Shown here piece by piece: positions 1 to 12,369 of a stretch of 61,848 bases of DNA. The first letter of the stretch is position 1, and every line of letters starts with the position of its first letter. This stretch comes from Ichthyophonus hoferi (Eukaryota; Opisthokonta; Ichthyosporea; Ichthyophonida; Ichthyophonidae). The stretch is from positions 17,411 to 79,258 of the forward strand of contig NAOQ01000178.1 in the NCBI GenBank assembly GCA_002751075.1, in the 5' to 3' direction. Under the pieces are notes generated by a model. That model searched no databases. It was not told the DNA's origin and saw only the letters and a program-made list of their open reading frames with translations. The position numbers were made by a program, and so were the translations under genes.

Positions 1-115
1 TATAATATAATATAATATAATATAATATATAGTATAGTATAGTATAGTATAGTATAGTATAGTATAGTACAGCATTGTATACATTTAGTATAATAGAGTA
101 CAGTATAGTACGGTA
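1..115. repeat. TATAA/AGTAT simple repeat
   Basis: Tandem TATAA units pass into AGTAT units and then decay. It probably lies in the intron upstream of the kinase-like last exon. No coding signal is seen here. Confidence 0.85.
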
Positions 116-362
116 TGGTATACATATATATGCAATAACCACCATGGAAATATATAGTAATTATTTTATATTTCCTATATACGCCCATAAAACATAGGCA
201 ACAACGTAGAGTGATAGCCAGATATAACGTTATAACCCATATATAAACACACTACCACTTATCACATCAAACTATATATATAGCCAAAATTAATCTAGTC
301 GTTTTGCTCCCACTATCTGTACAAACCAATCATATATGACCCCGAACCACCTAATCCAATGA

Positions 363-755
363 TTTCTCTTTACCGCCCACCTCCTCCCAAATATAGTATA
401 ACATAGTATAACGTAGTATAATACAATTTAACATAGTATAACATAGTACAATGCAACATACCATAGTATAATATAATACAATACAATATAGCATAGTGTA
501 ATACAATTTAACATAGTATAGCATAGCGTAATACAACAGAACATACTATAATACAATATAACACAATATAACATACTATAATACAAAATAACACAATATA
601 ACATACTATAATACAATTTAACACAATATAACATACTTTAATACAATATAACTCAATATATCATGCTATAATACAATATAATACAATATAACATACTATA
701 ATACAATACAATACAATATAACATACTCTAATACAATATAACTCAATATAACAAA
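363..755. repeat. AT-rich minisatellite, variants of acatagtataatacaa
   Basis: Head-to-tail units of roughly 20-24 bp are built from the words acata, gtata or ctata, and atacaata. Units differ by scattered substitutions, so the array looks aged. The apparent ORFs through it (runs such as LYYSMLYC on the minus strand) are only translations of the repeat. It lies inside the intron before the exon at 821. Confidence 0.85.
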
Positions 756-820
756 GTAAACCTGCTCCCGCCTTCCCACTTTGTCACCCCTATCTCACCC
801 CTTTCTCTTCCTACCTGTAG

Positions 821-1302
821 GCTATCGATATGCATGTATGCTCCCTCTCTACCCTCAAACCAGTGACCCTGCAACCTGCAGCCTCCCTGTTCTTCCTCTT
901 GACGATCGTTATACTGCCCCTGAACTAAAGACCTGGCCCAGGCATCTGGAGAATCGGGCCGACTGGTATGGTCAATTCCTTAAACGGGCCGATTCATACG
1001 CCACGGGTATGGTACTGTTGGCTTTAATTACAGGGACGTTAGAAGGGCCAATGCCGTTGTATGATGAGGTGATGAAAACGTGGATGAGTAGCTCTCTCTC
1101 GGAACAACTAACTCCTTTACCTTCCCTTGATCGTAGCTTGGTTGACTTACCCAACGAACTGAAGGTTATTTTAGTTGGCTTATTGCAAAAGAACCCTGGT
1201 AAACGGTTATCTGTAAGATCAGCTAAAGCCAAACTATTGTCTGCCTTTCCCGCAGAACGTAAACGCCCTGTATATAAGAATGCAAATGTCATGTTCTCTT
1301 AG
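821..1302 (+). CDS. Protein kinase-like domain, C-terminal lobe (last exon, partial gene)
   Basis: This is the final exon of a gene entering from the left edge. It follows a pyrimidine-rich tract ending in ctacctgtag, starts in the middle of a codon (two bases complete it) and ends in TAG. The translation has the back half of a protein kinase fold: RYTAPEL fits the APE motif of subdomain VIII, ADSYATGMVLLALITG fits the subdomain IX helix (D-x-[YW]-[AS]-x-G), and LLQKNPGKRL carries the conserved subdomain XI arginine. A short basic tail follows. The ATP site, the HRD catalytic loop and DFG would lie in exons outside the window, so activity cannot be judged. I do not recognise the subfamily. 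The reading frame is clean over about 160 residues, and base composition is visibly more GC-rich than the repeats around it. Confidence 0.75.
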
Positions 1303-1973
1303 ACTATATTGTATGTATGTATATGTATAGTGAATGGTGAATGAGTGATAATAGTACAATGGATTGACTCTTATTTTGCATATCATTGGTCATATGGGTT
1401 AGTGGTTACGGCTAACCACTGGTTTCAATGAATTTTAATACTCGATAATGAAAATTGATTGGGTGGGTATGCTTTGTCCGAGAAAATATAGCCATTGGAC
1501 TGACTGGAATTTGTTTGTTTTATGTAACAAATGGTCCAATGTGTGAATACCCATAGCAACGCATTAAACGTCATTAAGTCGTTTTTGAGCCTATATATGT
1601 ATAATAAAAGTTGCGCTGCTCAATAATAAAACTTTTCATTTTGGCGTACTGTACTCGCTCCTCGGTTGGATAGTACTTAAGTTTGTACTTTTAAATATGT
1701 TAATGTTTTTATTTATTGGTTCACTGTACACACCTCGGGCTCTCTTATACCTGCTATTTACTCTACATTTCCGCCCTGCGGTTGGATAGGATTTAAGTTT
1801 ATAAATTTAAAATTTTATCTTGTTTAAATTTTATAATGCTATATTTCCATTAGTTATTTTAAAGATTTATATTAAATATATATATATATATAATCTTGTA
1901 GGCTTTTTATAGTTCTCATGGAGGCCTTTCTCACTAACCCAACAAACACTCCTCTACTAATCAGCCAGCCCGT
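1303..1973. other. Tail-to-tail intergenic stretch
   Basis: It holds the 3'UTR of the kinase-like gene and AT-rich spacer. The gene to the right is on the minus strand, so the two 3' ends face each other. No further gene is seen. Confidence 0.5.
1603..1608 (+). terminator. Poly(A) signal AATAAA of the kinase-like gene
   Basis: AATAAA lies about 300 nt after the TAG stop, and a second copy follows within 25 nt. It is the first canonical signal downstream of the exon on the plus strand, giving a 3'UTR of about 320 nt. Confidence 0.5.
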
Positions 1974-4900
1974 TTAAAAATTATAACGCTGGTTGGTCAT
2001 AGGGCGTTGACCTTTTAATGTAGGTGCAATACCTGAATACTCGTTACTATAATCATGGTAGCGGTAGGCTCCATACCGGCTTCCCTCGGTGGTTATCTTC
2101 AGGTTTTTAACAGTAGTAATGCAACACTTGTGCATATGTTGTGGCGATATATTCAAGGACAACCATTCCTAATGGAGGGAGAGGAGGGGGAGAGGGTAAG
2201 AATAGGGTACGATGATGGGATATAATAGGAATAGTAGGATATGATAGGTATAGTCTGATATGTATGATAAGATATATTATGATATGATATGATAGGATGT
2301 AGTATGATTTGATAGTATGGAGTATATTATGATAAGATAGAGTTGGATATAGTATGGCATGATAGGATATAATATAATATATTATAGTTATATAGTGAGT
2401 ACAACTCCCAAATCATTAAGACCTGTAAGATCATTGGGTCTGAGGTTTTAATTGCAATCAGTGCTTCTGTTGGATTGTGTATTATATGGTATGAGGTACA
2501 GAGAAAGAAATGAAAAGATAGATGGTTTAAATTAATTGCTCTTAAGGATTACCGTAGTATCCAATGAACATGCTGGTCTACTACAACTCAACCAATCAGC
2601 AAACAGCATCTACAAAGAGAATCTACATACCCTTGCATTACCTACGGCATCTACCAATCTCACTTTGGTGATCTGTAAAGCAACCAATGAGTGATGTCCG
2701 ATTAGCACATGAGTCAATCAAAGCGCAAGTAAATAAAAGATTTATCTGATTGGTTTACGCATTTTAAGGCCCTGAAGGGGCAATAATTGAGATATAGGTA
2801 AATGAAAAATTCATATTTGTCTAAGTAATTAGTACAGAAATTAGAAACCAACCACCCACACTCCATTCACCAGGCCAGGCATGTTTTATCATTGGTATAT
2901 TCACTTCCAGGATTCCAGATCGATGATCTGATTGGCGAAACATTAATTATAATTAGTGTGACTGGGATACGTGCAATAGTTCACTATGTGACTTCGTCTC
3001 TTAAGCTTGGTTTTTTTACACTTATATTGTAAATGCATTTTAATTATGCCCGACCCTGTTGTTAATTGACCACTATCTTATTGACTTTAGCCAATAAATT
3101 AATTATTTTCATTTTATTAGAGATTTACCTTCTAAAAATGTAATGGTTAGTAGGGTGGTGTCAAGGATATTATTATGTATAGTCAAAAAAGAAAAATCCA
3201 AACTATCCTTACTCCCACATGATAATTGGCAAACCGAAGCAACGCAACTCACCTCCCTCTATGCGATTGTCTTGCGTAATTGGCTCCCATAATGACTGTT
3301 GATTGGTAAAAGGAGATCCTGTAGCCATAACCTGACAAGTTCATCACATGACTTTAAGCGAATAGCTATAAATATAGCATGTGAAAATTACCTAAGTCTC
3401 ATACACCTCCCTCCCACCCCAGACCACCTTAACCTCTCAAATAGGACGTAATCCAACCATAAAACTAATTTAAAATTATAAATGGATTTTATATTTTTAT
3501 ATTTACAAGTACTAGAGATCAATATAAATAAAATTATAAATTATATTATTGTATATATATTCTTGTATATGCATATGTATTTATATATATAGCTGTAAAT
3601 TTACAAGATGTGTGGAATTATATATTAGGCAATCAAAGAACAGAGAGATAAGTAGGAAAAACCTCAATAAAAGATCCTTGAAAATCATTGGGTAAAGAGT
3701 CATCTCTTAGATCCATGACCCCTGCCAGTGCATCTTCATACGCAATCCTAACCACTAAATTGGTGGTTATTTCGGTATGCTCATAGATAGTTGGTTGGCT
3801 ATATATAGACATATATGTGTGTGCGCGCGCGCGTATGGGTAGTATGGGCTTGGTAAGCTTATATACATATAGTTTATGTATGTATGTATGTGTGTGTTTA
3901 TCTAACTATACTGCTTTGTCTCTCTTTGTATTACCCTTTCTATTTCTCTAAGCTCTCCCTTCATTATGAGACAGTTCCCAAACTATATACCTTTGTTTAA
4001 TCAATAAATTCTCTCCTTTAAACATATTTATAAGGTATAATAAACAGATATCTACACCAATAATAAATATAAATATAAATACGCACTAATCAAAGATGGT
4101 AGACAGGATATAGAGGTCAACAACTAACTATACTAACGTACCTGTTCTTATTGGTAAGATGATTAATAGCTGCAATTATAGGTTGAGAAAATCGTACTGA
4201 TTGGATGGTGGGTCCATCCCTATCATGTCTGGATGGGTCCGAATTAACTATGTGTATAGTTGATAGGTAGTCAGTATATTATATTAATTGGTATGGGAAT
4301 ATGCATTATAATTATTATAAATATTGTAAAGGAAATTAATGCTGGTATGCAGTGGTCGATACGGTTACAGTGTGAGTTATATCTATTAAAGGGCAAATAT
4401 GATGAGTAAAAGATTGGTTATATGTGTATGGTTGATATGTAGTTGGTATATTAGCTAGTATGTGAATAGGTATTATAATTATTATAAATATGATAAAAGA
4501 ATTTTATGCTAGTATACTAGTGGTTGGGAAGGTTATAGTAAGATATATATCTATTAAATGGTAAATTTGGTGAACAATAATGGGTATAAGAATAAACTTT
4601 TCATGCATGCTTCAATTAATCTATTGCATTAAGAGGTATTAACTATTTAAATATTATAGCACCAATTAGGCCTCACCAAACTAGTATAATAATGCATGCA
4701 GTATTATTGGCCAATGATATAATGCCATATAACCATCGAAGTTGATATCTTTATTAATGTATTTCATTTTAAGACTTTTATTGACATTTTTAATTTGAAT
4801 ATAGAATATGTTTATCCTTTTTAAAAAAGAAAATTAAAATACAAATAAAATTTCACTTTTTTTGAGATAATATATTTATAGAAACCTAAACTTCTACATT

Positions 4901-7900
4901 ATTTTTCCATCATAATCACTATAAAATCTACAATAGTAGTAGGTAAAAAGCATAAGTCTTTATAATAGCTATATTACAAGCTAATATTTGTAATCACTTA
5001 TATGCAATTGGTCTTTTAAAAAAAATACTCTATCTTAATAAGTAAGTGTTATAAATATGCTATTATGTATAGTAACTTTTATGCAATTTAGTTTTTTGCT
5101 TTAATATTTTATTCTAATCAATGTGCTTAAAACCTTTAAGTACATAGTCGATCTATAGGTAGATGTTTTAAGAGTGATTGGATTAGTATCACTATGGATA
5201 TAACCTAACTAGGTATTTTATTAATTTAAAATTAAATATTACATGAAGTAAATAATAATTGAAAGTTCACTCTAAATATCAATCAATAGAAATGAATAGT
5301 AGATAAAAAACCAGTACAAGAGGTAGGTTAGTGTGCAATAAATGAAACCATATGAAGTGCTCAAATAGGATTTTATAATCCAATTATATAATGAATGACA
5401 TTAATCCGACAGAAAGCAACCAATTGGCAATGTGTTTGTACCATTCCTCCAAGGGGATAAGTTAGGGGTGTATAAGTGTATATATAAGTATATAGACAAT
5501 ATGCACACGGCATCTAACTAGTTGTCCTATTATTCTATTTGTCCGTGTAATCTATATTTACTTAAACTACTATACCAGTTGCGGTTTTATCCTATGCAGT
5601 AGTCTCCTACCTACAACCTGGTGTTGGAAATTGCGGGTTATTAGGTCATGTTCGTGAATATCCACTCGATTCTCTAGGAAATAGTAGGAGATGCGTAATA
5701 TAGAAGGGGGTGGAAGAGGATAGGGTTGGGTAGAATAGGGGAGGATATGAGGGGATATGAGAGGATAAGATAGGAGAGGATAGAAGATATAGCATGATAC
5801 AACCATTACATTATAAAGAGGGAGTGCAAAGATTATGCATATGGCACGGAGACACTTCTGTCTAACTACCTACCTATCTATCGTGTATGTGGTTACACAC
5901 ATATATATATATATACTGTCTGAGACAATAATTGCACAATAGCAACAGTGGGTATATCATATTTGTCAGTGTGTTTAATTACTCAACTAACCAAGATAAA
6001 ATCATGCATAAATGCATGATTTTATATTTAAAAGAACTATATATATATGCGTGCGTATAAGGGCGATATGTAAGGGATATAATTAGTCCAATCATTTAAA
6101 AGTTATATAGGTAAAATGACTAAAATGCCTATACAACAAATGTAATAAATAAACCATAAACAGTAATCATCCATGGGCCAATAGGTGACAGGCAGATATC
6201 AATCTACCATTCATGTCTATTAAGGATATCCTCTCAATCTGTAGAAAGAAAAGGCGGTAGATTAGATATATATGCCATATAGGACTCCAGAGGAGAAACC
6301 ATTTGGTAGAGAGTAGTAGTGCATAAACAAGCTATAATAGCTGTTTTTTATAAATTGTAGTGTATATAGGATAGTGTGTATGATAATATGTATAATATTA
6401 TGTATGATACTCGATTTTACGGACTCATTATTAGTAGCTATAGATCCAATAGTTAATATTAAATACATTTAATTATATTGACAAATCAATTGTTATTATT
6501 ACAACGTCGGGTACAGAAGGTTACTAAAAAAACAAATTGCATGAATCTAACTGGTACAGCCAGACCTATGACAATAATCAAACCAAATTTATATGTATAT
6601 GTATATATGCTACTATGCCATTAATGAGAACAACATCGGCTATTATTGTTTTATGATTTGCTAACATAGCATATAAACCAACATATATGCTGCAAGCTAT
6701 CTTATTTAAATACACAACATAACATTTTTTAAAAGACTTTCCACTAATCAAAACTATTAAAACGTATAGTCCAAACATGATCATCTGTATATAAAAGACC
6801 AATTAAAAGGAATAAATATAAATGATTATGTATGTAAAAAGATACATACTGTCCAATAGCCTGGCTCTGAAAAGGATGATAATTCAAATCCACTGGTGGG
6901 TTGTGTGGTCATTACGATTGGTGGTTATGACTTATAAAAGATACGATTGACTTGCTATTAATAGATACCTTATAGCTATAGAGATAATATACATAACTGA
7001 GATATATATTATATATACAATATTCTCTATTGGATATTAATTTTATGCATTTTATCAATCCAATTTATTTCTCTTGTAAATCTGGTTATTTAAAAACACG
7101 CCATAGTAACTGCACTGAAAAATCCTATTCTTTACGAATGATTGGCTATTTAAGTAAATATGAATATGATACGATACAAATCACTAATATAATGATAAAA
7201 CCTTGAATTTTTATTAGTTTGCTTAATTGCATCCTACTCCAAGGAAAATTCCTTTCAATCATGTATTGCATAAATACTCATTTACATAAATCAATCATTT
7301 TTGCTATAGATTAATTAGATATGTTATTGCCAATACCACTAAGCTTATTTACTACATAAATAAAAAATATTTTACATACATCTATATATAGTATATTATT
7401 TAGTTAAAATAAACCAATCACTTTTTTGTATATGCGAATTAGGTATGTATGCAATCACCGATACCTCTAAGTCGATTTATTAACCAGGAAGAACTATTAT
7501 GCATGCATACGAACACCTACCTAGATTATATTATTAATTAGAGAGAATGTGGTTGAAGAATATAAACAACAGTTATAGATATACAGGAGAAAAGACTGTA
7601 ATCCTTATTGTCAAATATAGTTCCATGTATAACATGGGTAGAAGGGGAGCTATAGTATACATGAATTAATTTAACTAATTACTTAATAAATAATTAGAAT
7701 ATGACGTAGTATATATATACATATATATACTATGTAATATGTGGAATGCATATAAGGTTCTATCTATACTTATAGGTTTTAAAACACTGACAAAGACCTC
7801 ATCTACTATGCTAATGTTGTACAAAACAACTATTAAAATATTCCTTATCATATGGTTATTTTACCCAGAGGCAATTCCACTTGTGCAGTATATGCTATAA

Positions 7901-10900
7901 ACTAATATTTCTGAGTGATTATATAACACATTTCTAGTATTTGCGTACAACTTCAAACATATTATCTTCGGAAAGCTGGCATAAGTTTATTTTACTAATA
8001 TACTGACCGTCCCCATATTAGAATATATAAAAAACCAACCCAGTGTATACTCTATTGTGACTGCTGCCTTTAATCATACTTACACTAGGTATAATCTCTA
8101 TACACTATACTATATACTATATACAATATACCATGTACACTACATTATGCACTATACTATATATTCTATGCACTATACTTTATACCATTTCCTATATACT
8201 CGTGGGTTTATTTTACTACTATTTTGACCGTCTTCATATTAACATAAAAATACTAACCCCGTGTATATTCCATTGCGATTGTTGCCTTTAATCATATTTA
8301 CACTGGGCATGATCTCTATTATATTATACCTCTCTCCCGTGGCGCTCCGAAGGACTGCCAGTGGTAGATGTATAGGTAGTATATAGGATGCATATAGGAT
8401 GTATATAGAGGTATATAGGGGGTATCAGTTAGAGAATGTTAGGTGCAAAGGTTATAGTACTCATTGCACTCTGTGTAGTTATAAGTGTTATGTATCGGGT
8501 TTATCTTACAGGGAAGATCGCTTAATTACTAGGCCTCCTACCGGATCTTGATTGTGCTAATTTGATTAAATGCCTTCAATCTAACTTTTCTGCTAACGTG
8601 CTTGCCATGTGTACGTAAATAAAGTATAAATAGACCTACTGACACGGGATATCAGGCAAGGAGTTTTATTTCTCTTCTAATTTACGATTGCGTGTTAAAT
8701 GTAGCTAGGACTATTACTCCCTCTGACAAAGGAGGTGGGGTTAATTAAAGCAACTGTTAAACGATTGATGACAGTGTAGTATTCGTTACTATGATGTGAT
8801 TATTATCTTACTCTATTGTAGTTAATATGTCGCTATTTTGCAGTTACAGTTGCTCTTCTACTGTGTTGTAGTTATAATTTCACTGTGTTGTAGTTATTAT
8901 CTTGTCCCTTATGGATAGCAGCCGTAATTGAAAGCATATAATTAAATAAAAGCAAAAGTACTATGCTCAGTAGAACTGCCAAAAAAAAAAACCTAGAGGC
9001 AAATCCTGTCACGAACAAACATTTTTTATAATTGTTAAATATAACTAACATACTTTATCTTTACTACTGGATAATTTGATATTATTTCTTGATTAATTAA
9101 GCAAAGGCTGTTACCAAGTTAGAAAAAATTAACTAATATATATATATATATATTATAATTGGTTTTATATCCATGATGGAAATACAATTATATTTGACAT
9201 ATATATTAATTGCAAATAATAATAATAATAAACTATATAGCTGTTTATGATGTAACATATTGAAAACAATTTTTAAGATGGAAAATAGTTGTAATTATTA
9301 AATTAAGTAAACTATAATGATTTTAAGTATTAGATCGGACAACCCCATTCTATACTCTCTTTTTCATTGATTGCAGAAATGATTAAAATAGATAACATAA
9401 GTTTAATACTCAGTATCTTTTGGAAGTAATGAAATAAATAAGGCTATACAATAGCAATGCCGTGTTACAATGGTATAAGGGGATAGGTAAAATATCATAT
9501 ATCCAGGTCTTTTCATGTGGTGTAATCAGGTAAGAGTATAAGTATTGTGCATACATACATTATCATAATATACTCTAGTTAATATACATAATCAGATAAA
9601 GGAATGCAAATCCATAATTGTTGCTGTAAATTGCTTAATGGATATGTCATGTTAAATTAAAAAACTTTATATATATATAATAACATACATATCTCACTGG
9701 GTGTGTGAATATCTGGATGAATGACGCTCCCATCTATATCCATTAGTCCATATCTGCTTGCAATGTGTACTGGAAAGAAACTCAATAGTTAGTATATAGA
9801 TCTATATGGATATATTGATAACTGTGCTTTGTTTGAAATAAAATATACTACTCATACTACATAACATACCTATCTAATCTTTTAGCAATATAGAACGTAT
9901 ATACTATATATATTATCTATACTATATATTCCACAATTATGATATGTTTATTCATGGTCAAAGACATATCAATGGATTCACACTATAGGTTTATTCTATA
10001 CGGTTATAAGCCTATGGCCAATAGTCTTCGTGGTTAATTAGAACCATTTGTGGTTAGGCAGTAAGACAGTATCAATTTAGTCCATCAATGAATTAGTAGA
10101 ATGCAGTCTAAATTACCTTATAGTTGATTAACGACATAAGCAATTTGCAATAGGGATAACAAGTATGCTGTATAATGCATAAAAGGTGTATGTTTCTCTT
10201 CATTATGAGGGTCGTAACCTTAACCTTGTTTGTTTGATTTAAGGGAGCTTTGCTTGCTAAACAGCCAATAACTATGACATAATACCTAATGGTACGAGTA
10301 TAACTTCCACAATAGCTAATAGTTAATTACTCAATAACAAAATGATATATATATATATATATATATTAATTATACATACTTAACCTTTTATGTATGGTAG
10401 TGTGGCTATTGTTTTACATCTTTATGCATAATCAATTGCAGTTTGAGCTATTATTTGCATAAGATGTAAAATATATATTAAAAAGAAAGTATGGGAATGA
10501 GAGTAAAGGCTAGTAAAACATAAGACTGGAATCGGATTGGATTTTGAATAAGGGGGTGGTCCAATAAAAATGTATGTGCAAAATATATTTATGAATATAT
10601 CTGCCTCTTTCTGTAGTTATTTTTAAGTGCATATTTAAAACTATACAGTAATAAAATAATAAAATTGCATAATCCATCTTCCTTAACAGCCTTAATTATA
10701 AATGTTAAGGCTAATCAGTTGGAAGTTATTTATTAAATGGTCGTTAAAACAAATACACTAATGCAAACAATAACCAGCGTTAACTAATAAATATTAAAAA
10801 TTAAAATTAAAATTAAAAAATTAAAAAAAAAGTATGTCCGAGTCTTATGTTTGCATATATATACTTATAATAATTGTAGAGATCATGATGTCGGTAGATA

Positions 10901-11479
10901 CTTAGGTGTTTGTAAATGATGCATGTATATATCTACCTGTTATAGTAGGTATAAGGGAAATAAAAATATATAACGTAAATGATAAAGAACTTACCCTCAA
11001 ACATTACCAGAACCTTATCAGGTATTATATTCTCGGTCTTTAAATTAAAATGTAGTAATTGCAGAGTAACTCCATTTGTTACAGGCATATCTAGTGTGCT
11101 GAAATCCATATGGGCCTGCGTGTTTGCATGTATGAGGATAGTTCAATAAAATCTAAGACCAACCTAACCATATTGAAAACCTAAAAGAGAAGAGGAAGAT
11201 GATATCTTAGGTGTATACCTCAATGTACAAACATGCTCTAGGTATAATTATGTTTTTAGTTGGGCTTATCCTAACTGTCATATCGTACTAGTGTTATGTC
11301 ATGTTCAGGAAATGCAAGGCTCCCTAGATAAAGTCATAACCCAGTTTTTCTTCTGCTATACTTCGAAAAACTAAACTTGCCTTTATAGTATAGTCTGCTA
11401 AGTTAATGGCTGTCGTTTGTTCCTGACCCCTACAGTGACCTAGTAGAATCATTCCTAATAGAAGAACGAGGAAACCCAT
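1974..11479 (-). CDS. Unrecognised five-exon gene for a small secreted-type protein
   Basis: I built this model from splice signals and frame. Minus-strand exons: 11479-11381 (ATG), 11115-10995, 9769-9698, 5673-5618, 2168-1974 (TAA). Phases run 0, 1, 1, 0 and all join in frame, giving 543 nt or 180 aa. The protein opens with a hydrophobic signal-peptide-like stretch (MGFLVLLLGMILLGHC). It continues with a polar, probably extracellular part (GVTLQLLHFNLK, VLVMFEGVHIASRYG) and ends in a Tyr-rich basic tail (YGAYRYHDY, NQRYNF). Intron 1 starts with GC, in the context AAG|GCAAGT that such donors normally show. The exon 2 and 3 donors are good (GTAAGT, GTGAGA); the exon 4 donor (GTTGTA) is weak. 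Introns 3 and 4 are about 4.0 and 3.4 kb. I recognise no family. Missed exons or a different last exon remain possible. Confidence 0.45.
2205..2390. repeat. GATAT/GATAGG simple repeat
   Basis: Degenerate gatatgatatgata and ataggatat units occur just upstream of the acceptor of the last exon of the minus-strand gene. Confidence 0.7.
3809..3837. repeat. Alternating purine-pyrimidine tract (TA)(TG)(CG)
   Basis: Twenty-nine bases alternate purine and pyrimidine without a break, passing from TATA to TGTG to CGCGCGCG. The CG run stands out in sequence that is otherwise poor in CpG. Such tracts can adopt Z-DNA; whether this one does is inference. Confidence 0.8.
4250..4590. repeat. Diverged tandem duplication, unit about 172 bp
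   Basis: Copy 1 (about 4250-4421) and copy 2 (about 4422-4590) share order and wording. Both start with tgtgtat and gttgatatgtag-like sequence, pass through attataattattataaat, and end near tatctattaaa and gtaaa. It sits in a long intron and has no ORF. Confidence 0.75.
5996..6025. repeat. Inverted repeat, 14-bp arms
   Basis: The arms ataaaatcatgcat and atgcatgattttat are separated by two bases and could form a perfect hairpin. No T-run or ORF gives it a job; it lies in intron 3 of the unrecognised minus-strand gene. Confidence 0.7.
7980..8325. repeat. Diverged tandem duplication with AT spacer
   Basis: Copy 1 (about 7980-8095) and copy 2 (about 8202-8325) share the order tttattttacta, gaccgtc, ccatatta, gtgtata, ttgcctttaatcata, ttacactgg. 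A low-complexity tatactatata stretch separates them. Confidence 0.75.
8780..9130 (+). repeat. Dispersed repeat family A, copy 1
   Basis: It starts with several short subrepeats of the form actgtgttgtagttattatct. It then follows the family order: ttatggatagcagccg, attaaataaaagcaaaagtac, aatcctgtcacgaac, ttttataattgttaaatata, and a dattaattaa-type 3' part. No ORF is shared between copies. Confidence 0.7.
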
Positions 11480-12369
11480 GTCTGGAAAGACTATACCTTC
11501 ACTAGTATACAATATGCAATGTGGGTGTTTATAATATAGAGGTTTGTCTGGCTATATTGTGTTCCTAAATATAAGGCAATTAACAACCTTTATAGTCCTA
11601 TGATAAAGAAAAAGTACGTACTCTACATGTCATTACGAACTATAGCAATAGTCATATATGGAACCATGCAGTAACAATGTTTAGTAGTGGCTCATCGGGT
11701 GTTATGATTGCGCGTTCTTTTCAAAGATAAATATAAGTTGATGCTGTAATTGGTATGATCTAGTGAGAATAGTTATGATTGACTGAGGAGGACTCATAAA
11801 ATTCGATTGTGGCGGGTTTTTTCCTGTCGCCTATTGCTTATTAGGAAATTCATAATAACTATGGACACATTCCTATTGGGTGAATTTAAAATTTTATCAC
11901 ATTTGTATATTCTTTATTTTCTTTATAATACTCAAATACAATCTTACTAACAATAGTAAAAATGTTACTAATAATAACATCATCAACATTTTCACATTAG
12001 CAAAATAATAATAAAATAAATCAATCTTGTCTTCAATAGGATACCAAAAATGGTGGGAAAAAATATGGCACACCACCGATTGGTGTCTAGTATATTTATT
12101 TACACGCTTACTAATAAAGATATAAGTAAAAATAAAAATATTGGTAACCTTTGCAATTTTATCATTTTAAGTACAATACCGAGAATTAAATAACAAAACT
12201 TCTAGTGAATTGATAATTATGTGTTGGGCTTTTTGATATCGACTCATTATATATTTTCGTTGCAATATTATATTAATGGGGGGGGAAAAAAAGGACCAAA
12301 TGGTATGTAAGATCAAAATTGTAGAAATTCGTCTTATGGCAATGGATGGTAAACGAGTAATCTTATATT

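Noticed and set aside
351-634. Two Tyr/Leu/Cys-rich minus-strand ORFs
   Set aside because: Translation of the minisatellite at 363-755.
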